Source of the DNA: an uncultured Eggerthella sp.
GTDB taxonomy: Bacteria; Actinomycetota; Coriobacteriia; Coriobacteriales; Eggerthellaceae
Direction of reading: 5' to 3'
Length of the DNA stretch: 64,000 bases
NCBI GenBank assembly: GCA_905203045.1
Contig: CAJKUH010000008.1
Coordinates: 1-64,000 of the forward strand
In this document: positions 1 through 7,903 of the stretch, in pieces
Numbering within the stretch: the first letter of the stretch is position 1
Layout of the letters: every line of letters starts with the position of its first letter
Program-made: the position numbers and the translations under genes
Notes under the pieces: generated by a model
Told to the model about the DNA's origin: nothing
The model's input: only the letters and a program-made list of their open reading frames with translations
Databases searched by the model: none

Positions 1-250
1 CACCTGCCATGAGGCCACCGAAGAGGTAACCAACCATGGTGATGGAGTTGAAGAATGCGAACTGTTCAAGCGTCATCCAGCCTTCAGCCTGGAGAACGTT
101 ACCGATAGGACCGCCAACGGCCATATCTACGGAGTCGCAGAACGTAATACCAGCAAGCAGCCACAGGATCTTCTTGTGGAAGCCGGTAATGGGCATACGG
201 TCAAGACGTGCTGCGATACCGTGATACGAGCTTTGCAATGCGTCGGACAT
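1..250 (-). CDS. MFS transporter, N-terminal fragment (cut by window edge)
   Basis: The reverse strand from 250 reads an open frame running off the left edge, starting MSDALQSSYHGIAARLDRMP and continuing into two hydrophobic stretches with a D-S-V-D-M-A motif in the first membrane helix and a G-Y-L-F-G-G-L-M-A-G stretch in the second. That is the usual N-terminus of a 12-helix major facilitator (D in TM1 and a glycine-rich TM2). An AGGAAGGTAGG ribosome-binding site lies just upstream of the ATG. About 83 residues are visible, so the substrate cannot be called. Sugar, organic-acid or drug porters all remain possible. Confidence 0.75.
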   Translation of the reverse strand, partial: MSDALQSSYHGIAARLDRMPITGFHKKILWLLAGITFCDSVDMAVGGPIGNVLQAEGWMTLEQFAFFNSITMVGYLFGGLMAG

Positions 251-982
251 GATGCACCTACCTTCCTTTCTTTTGTTTTGTCCCTCCTAGGCACAAAACG
301 ATTTACACCCCTTGCCCCCAAGCAAAGGGTTTCCCTTCATTTCCCTCAGTTTTTGTAAAACTCTTACTCCTAGGAAGTTTCAATGAGGCGTGAGCGCCTC
401 TCCCCTAATCGGCTGGCCCGTTCCACCCAATAAACGGTTGCCAGCGCAACTTCCGGATACCCATTATTCGGGTCAGGGGCGGTTATCGCAAACAGCTTTT
501 TGTTTTTCCGAATAACAAAAAACTATATAGGCGCTGACCTGGTTAAATATCGCAATGGTAACCAATAGAAAGCCAATTTTTAATTCATTTGCTGAAGCTA
601 TGATGCCTGGTAAATCCCATAAAGTGTAAAAATGACAAAATCAGGCACTTGGACCGATCTATAACAACGAAAAAGAGCTTTTCAACGTTTCCATTCGCCC
701 GGTCTATAGCTTCTGGCGCTATGGAGCTAAGAAGGGTTCCCTCGCAAGGCAAACTGGTAAAAACAGGCCCCAAACCATTAAGAAACCCTTACGAATACGC
801 CTAAGCGCATGAATGAATCTCCCTTCCAACAAGGAAACAAACCCGATGCCGACCACGTATCGGTGCCAAAGACGGCAAGCGCGCATGGCACCAAGCCTTC
901 GCGCTGCGCTTTCCCTTGCCAACAACAAGCGCCCCAGCCTCTTAAAGAGGCCAGGGCGCTTACATGAGCCGTATGGTTTTGG
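251..982. other. Intergenic region between MFS gene and mscS
   Basis: Roughly 730 bases with no convincing gene; the short frames here lack ribosome sites and coding-like composition. It should hold the promoter of the MFS gene (minus strand) and the end of the mscS transcript. An AT-rich block at about 505-600 contains small inverted repeats (TTATTCGG near 473 with CCGAATAA near 519; GGTTA with TAACC near 541-565) that could be regulator sites. The hairpin at 928-960 is listed separately. Confidence 0.4.
928..960 (-). terminator. Hairpin terminator of mscS
   Basis: AGCGCCCTGGCCTCTTT pairs with its near-perfect complement around a tiny loop, 23 bases beyond the mscS stop codon on the minus strand. 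There is no long T-run after the stem, so the efficiency is uncertain. Confidence 0.6.
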
Positions 983-1747
983 CTACGCGCGCACCAGCGG
1001 CGCAATGGCACGCGTGATGGCATCGGACGTGGGCGTTGCCAGCGAGGCATCGCTGATTTCGAGCACAACCTTGCCCACCAAGCCATCTTCGGCAACTTCC
1101 GTGAACAAAACCGTAGGCTCTTCCACAATGCCGCAGAATTCGAGCGCCGTGTTGTGCGCCGCCTTTTCCACCTTTTCTGCCACCGAATCAAGGTCTTCGC
1201 TCGTGGTGGCAATAAAGGGAACCGTTACGCGCTCGGGCGGGGGCAGGTGCACTACCGCATTCTTCGAGATAACCGAATTGGGGATGATAACCGTTTCACC
1301 CAAGCGGTTCTTGATGGTGGCGTGACGCCAGGTTACGTCTTGCACCACGCCTTTACTGGATCCAACCTGGATGTTGTCGCCCGGCTTGACGATTTTCATG
1401 AACGATATCTGCACGCCGCCGATGAGGTTCGAAAGCGTGTCCTGGAAGCCCAGCGAGATTGCAATGCCTCCGACGCCCAGAGCGGCAATAAGCGCCGACA
1501 TGTTCACGTCGAAGCACGTGTCCAGCACAAAGCAGCCGCCCAGGCCCCATACAATGCCGCGCACGATGTTGATGAAGATGGAGCTCTGCGGAATGTTGGC
1601 ATCGTCGCGCTGCATGATGTGCCGCAGCCACTTCACCAACATGTGCGACACCAAGGCAATGCACACTACCAGAACAATCGCCACAATGATTTTCCCCAGC
1701 AGGTCGCCGCCTGTTATGTTGGAAACGATGTTTTCAAAGGAGCTCAT
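983..1747 (-). CDS. mscS: Small-conductance mechanosensitive channel, MscS family
   Basis: A 254-residue membrane protein. Three hydrophobic segments (about residues 15-38, 60-80 and 85-110) are followed by the beta domain. The third helix carries the glycine/alanine-packed pattern of MscS pores (L-I-A-A-L-G-V-G-G-I-A-I-S-L-G-F-Q-D), followed by L-I-G-G-V-Q-I and then a G-x-V-x-x-V-x-W-R-x-T-x-I-x-N-R-L-type segment. Length matches the short MscS class. The known role is opening under membrane tension to release solutes during hypo-osmotic shock. The gene stands alone, divergent from engB, with a GGGTAGGGCGC ribosome site before the ATG and a hairpin after the stop. Family assignment is secure. 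Confidence 0.92.
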   Translation of the reverse strand: MSSFENIVSNITGGDLLGKIIVAIVLVVCIALVSHMLVKWLRHIMQRDDANIPQSSIFINIVRGIVWGLGGCFVLDTCFDVNMSALIAALGVGGIAISLGFQDTLSNLIGGVQISFMKIVKPGDNIQVGSSKGVVQDVTWRHATIKNRLGETVIIPNSVISKNAVVHLPPPERVTVPFIATTSEDLDSVAEKVEKAAHNTALEFCGIVEEPTVLFTEVAEDGLVGKVVLEISDASLATPTSDAITRAIAPLVRA

Positions 1748-2059
1748 GCGCCCTACCCTTTCGCGGCCTGCAAGGCAAGCCGATGGTGCCTGTTTGGACT
1801 TCCATTATCCGCGCAATGCTTTATATGCATCAACGGTATCATGGAAACCCACACGACATTGCCGCGGACGTGCACTGGTGCAGAAAGGCATCACGCCATG
1901 AAAACCGCACGTGCAGCGGCAAACGCATTGTGCAATCCATGCGTTCGGGCACGAGGAAAATGCGCTTTTGCGTTGTCCTAGCCCAAAAGCGCCGAACGAA
2001 ACCTGCGTTTTTGAACGCGCCTATATAAAAGTAAGAAATCGCTCAAAAAGGAGCACACC
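1748..2059. promoter_or_regulatory. Divergent intergenic region, mscS / engB
   Basis: 312 bases separating divergent genes, so both promoters should be here. A -10-like TATATA at 2022-2027 and a strong AAGGAG at about 2048 serve engB. I see no further gene or repeat. Confidence 0.4.
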
Positions 2060-2641
2060 GTGAACTACAACCTGGTCGAATTCCAAGGCGCCTATGGCAC
2101 CTCTTCGCAAATCCCCAAATCGGTTCGCCCTGAAGTTTCCTTCGTGGGACGTTCCAACGTAGGGAAATCTTCTCTTATCAACCGCCTTTTCAACCGCAAG
2201 AAGCTGGCGAAGGTTTCTTCCATGCCCGGCAAAACCAGCACCATCAACTTCTTCACCACCAAGGAAATCGATTTTGTCGACTTGCCTGGGTACGGTTACG
2301 CAAAAGTGTCCAAAAGCGAAAAGGCGCGCTGGTCGGAAATGATCAACGGCTACTTCGACCAGTACCGCTACTATGCGCTGGTGGTTTCGCTGATTGACAT
2401 CCGCCACCCCGCAACCAAGCTCGACGAGCAGATGGTGGCATTCCTTACCGAATGCCAGCTGCCCTTCATGATTGCACTTACCAAGGCCGACAAGGTAAGC
2501 AAGAACGAGGCGAACAAGCAGAAGGCGGCTATCCGCAAGCAGCTGAACCTGCCCGAAAGCGTGAACATGGTGGTGTGTTCTTCGGAAAAGGGCACCGGAT
2601 TCGACCAGCTGCGCAAACTCATTGAGGCAGCCTGCAAGTAA
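2060..2641 (+). CDS. engB: Ribosome biogenesis GTPase EngB/YsxC
   Basis: A 193-residue TrmE-Era-EngA-EngB-type GTPase. The P-loop G-R-S-N-V-G-K-S-S is at residues 30-38, switch II D-L-P-G at 74-77 followed by the EngB hallmark G-Y-G-Y-A, then T-K-A-D (G4) and S-S-E-K-G (G5). Family members assist late assembly of the 50S subunit and are usually essential. The start is GTG at 2060, preceded by AAGGAG with 6-base spacing. The gene lies 55 bases upstream of rnhA on the same strand, so the two are probably co-transcribed up to the hairpin after rnhA. Complete and ordinary for its family. Confidence 0.95.
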   Translation: MNYNLVEFQGAYGTSSQIPKSVRPEVSFVGRSNVGKSSLINRLFNRKKLAKVSSMPGKTSTINFFTTKEIDFVDLPGYGYAKVSKSEKARWSEMINGYFDQYRYYALVVSLIDIRHPATKLDEQMVAFLTECQLPFMIALTKADKVSKNEANKQKAAIRKQLNLPESVNMVVCSSEKGTGFDQLRKLIEAACK

Positions 2642-2695
2642 GCAAAACCGGGAATTGGGGCATGCCCCCATTTTCCCAGGTAAGGAGATTTCTTT

Positions 2696-3172
2696 ATGAA
2701 GGTAATTCTGTACAGCGACGGGTCTTCGCGCGGCAACCCCGGCCCTGGGGGCTTTGGCACCGTGCTGCACTTCACCGATTCAAGCGGCACGCTGCACACG
2801 CGCGAAATTTCGCAGGGCTACACCAACACCACCAACAACCGCATGGAGCTTCTGGGCGTCATCACCGGCCTGGAAGCGCTGAAGCGCCCCTGCACGGTGG
2901 AAGTGCACTCCGATTCGCAGTACGTGGTAAACGCCTTCAACCAACATTGGATAGAAGGCTGGCTGAAGCGCGGCTGGAAGAACTCGAAGAAAGAGCCCGT
3001 GAAGAATTCCGATTTGTGGAAACGCCTTTTGGAAGCGAAGAAACCCCACACAGTGAGCTTCCACTGGGTAAAGGGCCATGCCGGCCACCCCGAAAACGAG
3101 CGCTGCGACGAGCTGGCAACCACCGCCGCCGACGGCCCCGGCAAAATCAAAGACGAAGGCTTCAGGGCCTAA
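2696..3172 (+). CDS. rnhA: Ribonuclease HI
   Basis: A 158-residue type 1 RNase H that cleaves RNA in RNA-DNA hybrids (Okazaki primers, R-loops). All catalytic residues are visible: D8 in Y-S-D-G-S-S-R-G-N-P-G, E51 in N-N-R-M-E, D73 in H-S-D-S-Q-Y-V, H128 in K-G-H-A-G and D138 in N-E-R-C-D-E-L-A. The basic protrusion (W-L-K-R-G-W-K-N-S-K-K) of the E. coli-like subclass is also present. An AAGGAG site sits upstream of the ATG, and the gene follows engB. A strong hairpin terminator closes the transcript, convergent with serA. Confidence 0.96.
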   Translation: MKVILYSDGSSRGNPGPGGFGTVLHFTDSSGTLHTREISQGYTNTTNNRMELLGVITGLEALKRPCTVEVHSDSQYVVNAFNQHWIEGWLKRGWKNSKKEPVKNSDLWKRLLEAKKPHTVSFHWVKGHAGHPENERCDELATTAADGPGKIKDEGFRA

Positions 3173-3177
3173 AACGC

Positions 3178-3205
3178 AAGAAGGCACCCGGTTGGGTGCC
3201 TTCTT
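3178..3205 (+). terminator. rnhA terminator
   Basis: AAGAAGGCACCC / GGGTGCCTTCTT forms a perfect 12-bp stem around a four-base loop, six bases after the rnhA stop. Confidence 0.85.
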
Positions 3206-3208
3206 AAC

Positions 3209-3249
3209 AAGAGGCGTCCAAAGGGGACAGTCCCTTTTGGACGCCTCTT
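3209..3249. repeat. GGGGACAGTCCC palindrome, copy 1
   Basis: A nearly perfect 41-bp palindrome, with GAGGCGTCC arms around the AAAGGGGACAGTCCCTTTT core. It immediately precedes copy 2, so two copies stand in tandem between the convergent rnhA and serA. Confidence 0.8.
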
Positions 3250-3279
3250 AACAAAATGGGGACTGTCCCCATTTTGTTA
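3249..3279. repeat. GGGGACTGTCCCC palindrome, copy 2
   Basis: TAACAAAATGGGGA pairs with TCCCCATTTTGTTA around CTG. This is the same interspersed family as the copies near 13966, 25629, 57768 and 58403. Confidence 0.85.
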
Positions 3280-3294
3280 TGGGCATGCGCCAGT

Positions 3295-3484
3295 ATGTCA
3301 GCGAGCGGGGCTCTAACGAGTGCAGATGGCGGGGTGAACATGCCAGTGGCATGTTCAGTCCCCAATATGCGTCCGAGCGGACGCATCCTGCGCAGCTTTG
3401 CTGAGCAGGATTGCCCAGGCGTGCTTCGCACGTCAAGCCCGCTTGGACCGCCAGCTGTGCCGTTAGAGCCCCGCGCAGCGTCAT
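3295..3484 (-). repeat. Composite inverted-repeat element, copy A (190 bp)
   Basis: Read on the minus strand, the element starts ATGACGCTGCGCGGGGCTCT and ends in an imperfect inverted copy (CGTTAGAGCCCCGCTCGCTG). Inner hairpins include CGTGC-GAA-GCACG, TGCGTCCG/CGGACGCA and GAACATGCCA/TGGCATGTTC. A separate hairpin (3501-3526) sits 16 bases upstream, directly after the serA stop. Copies B (37436) and C (49646) share the layout, and their arms differ but remain self-complementary. The frames that open here look like by-products of the element. Confidence 0.75.
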
Positions 3485-3500
3485 TTGCGTTTCGTGAGTC

Positions 3501-3526
3501 TTGCGCCGTTCGGAAGAACAGCGCAA
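3501..3526 (-). terminator. Hairpin after serA; first module of composite element A
   Basis: TTGCGCTGTTC-TTCC-GAACGGCGCAA on the minus strand begins four bases after the serA stop codon. The same hairpin type precedes elements B and C at 16-18 bases. It lacks a T-run here, so it may be a 3'-end stabiliser rather than a terminator. Confidence 0.6.
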
Positions 3527-3530
3527 CAAC

Positions 3531-4697
3531 CTAAATCAGACGCACGCGGCGGACACCTTCGATTTCACGGAGCTTGGCAATGGCCTCATCAGAAGGCGCC
3601 TGGTCCATGTCGATAAGGGTGTAGGCGTAATCGCCACGTGCCTTGTTCATGAAGTTGGCGATGTTCACGTTGTCTTCGCCCAAGATGCTGGAAATCTGGG
3701 CAATCATGTTCGGAACGTTCTTATGCAGCAGAGCAATGCGCGTGAGGCCTTCAGGGCACACGCCCATGTCACATGCCGGATAGTTCACGGAATTGGTGAT
3801 ATTGCCGTTCTCGAAGTAGTCCATCATTTCGCGCACGGCCATGATGGCACAGTTGTCTTCCGCCTCTGCCGTGGAAGCGCCCAGGTGCGGGATAACCACG
3901 GTGTTCTTCATCTTCATGGTTTCAGGCGTTGCGAAGTCGGTGATGTAGCGCTTCACACGGCCCGAATCGAGCACGACCGAAAGGGCGGCAGGATCAACCA
4001 AGGTGTCGCGCGAGAAATTCAGCAGCACCACGCCTTCCTTCATCAGCGAGCACATATGGGCATCTACCATGCCAATGGTGCTCTTAAGCGCGGGCACATG
4101 GATGGTGATGTAATCGCAGGTACGGAAAATGTCCTTCAAATCGGTGATGTAGTGCACGGGGCTGGAGATTTTCCATGCAGCGCTTACCGAAACGAACGGG
4201 TCGTAACCGTACACGTCCATGCCCAGTTCCACGGCAGCATTGGCAACCTCTGCGCCAACGGCACCCAAGCCGATAACGCCGAGCTTCTTGCCCTTGATTT
4301 CCTGACCGGCGAATTGCTTCTTCGCCTTTTCGGCAGCCTTGGCGATGTTCTCGTCTTCGGCATGCTCGCGGCACCAATCGATGCCACCCAGAATATCGCG
4401 GCTGCCCAGCAGAAGCGCGCACAGCACAATTTCCTTAACCGCATTGGCATTGGCGCCGGGCGTGTTGAACACCACGATGCCTTCGTCAGCGCAACGGTCG
4501 AGCGGAATGTTGTTCACGCCCGCACCAGCACGCGCGATGGCGCGAAGGCCGGCAGGGAACTGCATATCATGCATGGCAGCGCTGCGAACAAGAATGCCCT
4601 CGGCTTCATCCAGTGAATCGGTAAGTGAATACGTTTCAGGGTCGAGCAAATCGGTACCGTGGGCGGAAATGTTGTTCAAGCAATGAATGAGCCTCAT
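3531..4697 (-). CDS. serA: D-3-phosphoglycerate dehydrogenase
   Basis: A 388-residue D-isomer-specific 2-hydroxyacid dehydrogenase that makes 3-phosphohydroxypyruvate, the first step of serine synthesis. An N-terminal substrate domain is followed by an NAD fold with the dinucleotide motif G-L-G-A-V-G, an A-R-A-G-A-G-V-N-N active-site arginine loop, and the catalytic histidine in P-H-L-G-A-S-T. A C-terminal ACT domain (about 315-388) is a likely serine sensor. This is the shorter form, without the intervening domain of mycobacterial SerA. I start at 4697, with AGGAG seven bases upstream, rather than the longer in-frame ATG at 4718. It is followed closely by composite element A. Confidence 0.93.
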   Translation of the reverse strand: MRLIHCLNNISAHGTDLLDPETYSLTDSLDEAEGILVRSAAMHDMQFPAGLRAIARAGAGVNNIPLDRCADEGIVVFNTPGANANAVKEIVLCALLLGSRDILGGIDWCREHAEDENIAKAAEKAKKQFAGQEIKGKKLGVIGLGAVGAEVANAAVELGMDVYGYDPFVSVSAAWKISSPVHYITDLKDIFRTCDYITIHVPALKSTIGMVDAHMCSLMKEGVVLLNFSRDTLVDPAALSVVLDSGRVKRYITDFATPETMKMKNTVVIPHLGASTAEAEDNCAIMAVREMMDYFENGNITNSVNYPACDMGVCPEGLTRIALLHKNVPNMIAQISSILGEDNVNIANFMNKARGDYAYTLIDMDQAPSDEAIAKLREIEGVRRVRLI

Positions 4698-4754
4698 ACA
4701 GGATCTCCTAACTACCATGCTTTCAGAACCAATAGCAACGTTGCTAATGATAAT

Positions 4755-4783
4755 AAAAAAGGCACCCCGTGGGGTGCCTGATT
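4755..4783 (-). terminator. tRNA-Leu terminator
   Basis: On the minus strand GGCACCCC/GGGGTGCC is followed by six Ts, just downstream of the tRNA and upstream of serA. Confidence 0.85.
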
Positions 4784-4789
4784 CGTAAA

Positions 4790-4876
4790 TGGTGCGGGTG
4801 AAAGGACTTGAACCTTCATGAGCCGAAGCTCATACGGACCTGAACCGTACGCGTCTGCCAATTCCGCCACACCCGC
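4790..4876 (-). tRNA. tRNA-Leu (CAG)
   Basis: An 87-base class II tRNA with encoded CCA. GCGGGTG pairs with CACCCGC, the anticodon loop is TTCAGGT, the long variable arm is GAGC-TTCG-GCTC, and the T loop is TTCAAGT. Confidence 0.95.
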
Positions 4877-5025
4877 ATGTGCAGCTTTTGTGCAGGAGTT
4901 AATTTACCTTAATCGCTGCAGGCATGCAAGCATTAATTTGCTTTCTTCGAAAATATTTTTGCGACCTGGGGTTATAAGCTGCCGTTAAGCCGCCAATGAA
5001 CAGCGCCGACCCGCCCTAGCGCATG

Positions 5026-5871
5026 CTACTTGTGCTTCGTCTCGGACTGTTCGGGGGCTTCCTCGCCGTCATCGGTTTGATCCGGCTGATCGATGTTTTC
5101 CGGGCCGGCTTCATCGTTGCCCGCCGGCCCAGGCTCCCCGTTGCCCTCAGACAGCACAGATGCACCTGCGCCGTCCTCGCCGCCGTGCGCACCCGTATCG
5201 CCAGCCTTGTCATCGGCACGTGCGCCAGCGCCTTCGGCATCCGCTTCGCCCTCAGGGCCCGCCTTTGCCTGCTTTTGCTGTTCCCTTTGACGACGTACCA
5301 GCTCAACCGCTTCTTGCAGCGCTTTCTCTTCCTCGATGCGCGCCACTTCCTTGGCAGACTTCACTGTTTTGGAAATCTCCAGAACCAGCAGCACCACCAG
5401 CGGCAACAAGATGAACGGGAAGAACACCAACGGGTTCGAAAGCAACGACACCAGCGTGCCCAACGCTGCCGAAACGAACACCACACGCCCCACCACGTTA
5501 GTGGCAGCCACAGGCTGCGCGTCTTCCACCGCGTTCGCATCGCCCTTGGTATGGAACATCAACTGCCCGTTTTCTTCGTACACGCTGGTAATACGGTGCG
5601 TGTTAAGCGCGCCTTCCATCGAAGACTCCGTGGCACGGAACGTGATGATGTCGCCCACCTGCAAGTCGGCAGGGTCGGTTTCCTGCGTCACGATGAACGA
5701 GTGCACGGGAATGGCCGGTTCCATGGAGCCGGTAAGCGTGCGCATGAAGCTGTAGTTACCCAGGCTGGGCACTTCCCCGGCAGGCGTGAACACGGTACGA
5801 AGCAGCACGATAAGCGCCAGGGCAATTATCACTGCCGCCAGCACGTTCACTACGCGAAGCACGTATTTCAT
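5026..5871 (-). CDS. sipW: SipW/ER-type signal peptidase I with long acidic tail
   Basis: A 281-residue membrane protease. After an N-terminal membrane helix (about 5-25), Ser49 lies in T-G-S-M-E-P, His92 in N-T-H-R-I and Asp111 in T-K-G-D-A-N. This is the Ser-His-Asp pattern of SipW and archaeal/eukaryotic signal peptidases, not the Ser-Lys dyad of LepB. A second hydrophobic segment lies at about 130-168. The last 100 or so residues are a charged, Glu/Asp/Gly/Ala-rich cytoplasmic tail. In Bacillus, SipW releases TasA-type fibre proteins from their signal segments. It is the last gene of the locus, overlapping the upstream stop as TAATG. A second paralogue lies at 9645, so each may serve different substrates (inference). 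Confidence 0.85.
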   Translation of the reverse strand: MKYVLRVVNVLAAVIIALALIVLLRTVFTPAGEVPSLGNYSFMRTLTGSMEPAIPVHSFIVTQETDPADLQVGDIITFRATESSMEGALNTHRITSVYEENGQLMFHTKGDANAVEDAQPVAATNVVGRVVFVSAALGTLVSLLSNPLVFFPFILLPLVVLLVLEISKTVKSAKEVARIEEEKALQEAVELVRRQREQQKQAKAGPEGEADAEGAGARADDKAGDTGAHGGEDGAGASVLSEGNGEPGPAGNDEAGPENIDQPDQTDDGEEAPEQSETKHK

Positions 5872-7823
5872 TACTCGCGGCTCCCGCCCTTGGAAGAGCT
5901 GTTCTTGTCAGAGCCGCCGCCCTGCCCCGCATCACCGTCGTCGCCCGAAGCAGAGGGAACATCCTGCCCGCGCAGCTTCGTAAGCAGGTAGCGCGAAAGG
6001 CTGTTGCCCTCGGCGCGCTTTTCGGCGCGGACGCGGGCGCTCTCCGATTCCTGCAGGCTACGCGAAAGCTCGTCGATGCGCTGCTGCATTTCCTGTTTCA
6101 CGCGGGAAAGCTCGGTATCGTGCTGTTCCTGCAGCGCCTTCACGGCATGGGCGCGTTCCGTTACCGCGGCGTCTACCTGGCTTCGCAAATCGGCGCTTTC
6201 TGCCTCGGCCTGCTTGCGCGTTTCCTCAGCACGTGCCTGGGCAGCTTCCACCTTGGCAGCAGCATCGGCATGCGCCGCCTCAACAGCGGCATCCGCCTTC
6301 TGACGCGCCTGTGCAACCTGAGCGTCGGCCTTTTCCGTTGCCGCCTTGATGCGCGCGTCGGCATCGCTCTTAGCGGCTTGCACGGCCTCTGCCGCTTCCG
6401 CCTTGGCAGCGGAAACCGTTTCGGCAGCTTCGTCCATAGCCGCCTGCACTTCGTTGGCCGATTCGATCTTCATGCGCTCAACTTCGGTTGCCGCATCAGC
6501 ACGCGCCTTCGCAGCTTCAGCTTCTGCAGCGCGCTTGCCTTCCTCGACGTCGGCCAGAGAATCACGCGCTTCCTCTAAGTCGGACTCGGCAAGCTGGGCA
6601 CGCTGGGTTAAGCCCTCTTCGCGGGCCTTCGCTTCGTCAAGCGCATCGGACAAGCTGTCGCGCTCATCTTCCAGCGCATGCGCCTGCACCTTCCACGCCT
6701 TCAGCTGGCTTTCCAGTTCCTCGGTCTTCTTGCGCTCTTCCTCAAGCGCCGCCTCGGCGTCAAGCTGCGCCTGCGTTACCTCTTCGACGAACACCTTGCG
6801 CACTTCCACATCGGGAATGTCGCAGTTGTCCACGAACTCTTCCTTGATTTCCTTGATGAACTTGGGCTGCACCGGCTCATGCTGCTGGCTGGCAAGCTCG
6901 GTAAGGTTGCGGTCGTCGGAAATCAGGCTCTTGAACACCGTGTAGTTGTTGATGAGGTTGGTGTACATCTGCACCATGTACTCGTCGTCGAAGGCCATGG
7001 CGGAATCCTTGACCTCGATGTTGTAGCCCACCTTGTCGTAGCGCTCCATGAACTGCCAAAGCTGGTAGCACTTGCGGTAGTTCGGGTCTTTCATGATAAG
7101 GTTCGTGCGCTGAATGGGGCTGCGCACAGTGGCACACCCTTGCATGATCTGGCAGAACGACGCATTGCGCAACGCCATAACCAAGCGGCGCACGCGGTCG
7201 ATGCGCATGAAGGTGTCGATGTTGTCGGCGTCGTTTTCGGCAAAGCTCTGACGGTCTTTCACCGTCATTTCCACGTTGTACTCGATTTCCTCGTACGCAT
7301 CGCCAATCTTGCTGTGCATGGTGAAGCGGTTGCGAATCTCGTTGCCCGTAGACCAGAAGATGACGTCAGTGCGCTTATCAACGAACGTCAGCAAACGCTG
7401 GATAAGGTGATACACGAAGCGGTTCTCGTACAGGTCGTATGTTTCCGCCATGTTCACGTTCAAGATCTTAGTGGGGTGAATCTCGCCGTCGTCCGAAGGC
7501 GCCAAGAACTGCGTGTTCTGGCTTAGGTGGCGCACGCTGTCAGCCGAAATCTTCTTCGCCAGCGAAATGGGCACCACTTCTTCTTCGGTGGTGATGAAGC
7601 GGCGGGGCTTTTCGATGATGGTGTTGATGGCATCAAGCGAATCCTCGATTACCTTGATCCATTCCTCGTCCACCACCTTAACCAGCTCTTCACGCTTCTG
7701 CTCAAGCGTGGTGTCGGATGCCTGTGCCATTTCGTACAGGTAGCGAAAATAGCGGTCGTCCTCCTGGATGGGCTCCATCTGGGTGGAAAAGCTGTCGTAC
7801 AAATCTTGGATAGTGTCTGACAT
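5871..7823 (-). CDS. DUF2357/McrC-like N-terminal protein with long C-terminal coiled coil
   Basis: A 650-residue predicted cytoplasmic protein. Residues 1-350 are mixed alpha/beta with a Y-D-L-Y-E-N-R-F-V-Y-H-L segment (E133-N134-R135-F136) resembling the conserved E-N-R-F motif of DUF2357 proteins, which pair with McrB-type ATPases. From about 355 to 625 it is an almost unbroken Ala/Glu/Lys/Arg heptad coiled coil, ending in a Gly/Ser/Asp-rich tail. No PD-(D/E)xK nuclease motif is visible in the region where McrC relatives carry one. It sits directly downstream of the McrB-like ATPase gene and one base into the signal peptidase gene, so an ATPase-adaptor pair is inferred. The DUF2357 assignment is by eye on a short motif and is the weakest part. 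Confidence 0.6.
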   Translation of the reverse strand: MSDTIQDLYDSFSTQMEPIQEDDRYFRYLYEMAQASDTTLEQKREELVKVVDEEWIKVIEDSLDAINTIIEKPRRFITTEEEVVPISLAKKISADSVRHLSQNTQFLAPSDDGEIHPTKILNVNMAETYDLYENRFVYHLIQRLLTFVDKRTDVIFWSTGNEIRNRFTMHSKIGDAYEEIEYNVEMTVKDRQSFAENDADNIDTFMRIDRVRRLVMALRNASFCQIMQGCATVRSPIQRTNLIMKDPNYRKCYQLWQFMERYDKVGYNIEVKDSAMAFDDEYMVQMYTNLINNYTVFKSLISDDRNLTELASQQHEPVQPKFIKEIKEEFVDNCDIPDVEVRKVFVEEVTQAQLDAEAALEEERKKTEELESQLKAWKVQAHALEDERDSLSDALDEAKAREEGLTQRAQLAESDLEEARDSLADVEEGKRAAEAEAAKARADAATEVERMKIESANEVQAAMDEAAETVSAAKAEAAEAVQAAKSDADARIKAATEKADAQVAQARQKADAAVEAAHADAAAKVEAAQARAEETRKQAEAESADLRSQVDAAVTERAHAVKALQEQHDTELSRVKQEMQQRIDELSRSLQESESARVRAEKRAEGNSLSRYLLTKLRGQDVPSASGDDGDAGQGGGSDKNSSSKGGSRE

Positions 7824-7849
7824 TTAAGTACCCCACGGGTTATAAACGC

Positions 7850-7876
7850 GCCCGGGCGCCACACGAGCGCCCGGGC
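7850..7876 (-). promoter_or_regulatory. GC-rich intra-operon hairpin
   Basis: GCCCGGGCGC and its exact complement flank a seven-base loop in the gap between the ATPase and coiled-coil genes. There is no T-run, so it is more likely an RNA-processing or stability element than a terminator. Confidence 0.5.
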
Positions 7877-7903
7877 AATCTCTTAGTACATGTTCTGGAT
7901 GCG

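Noticed and set aside
778..1212. Minus-strand frame of 144 codons overlapping the mscS end
   Set aside because: Overlaps mscS in another frame with Arg-rich low-complexity translation and no ribosome site.
3248..3529. Small ORF of 93 codons after serA
   Set aside because: It runs through an inverted-repeat element and a palindrome; similarity to frames at 37.4 kb and 49.7 kb is explained by the repeat itself.
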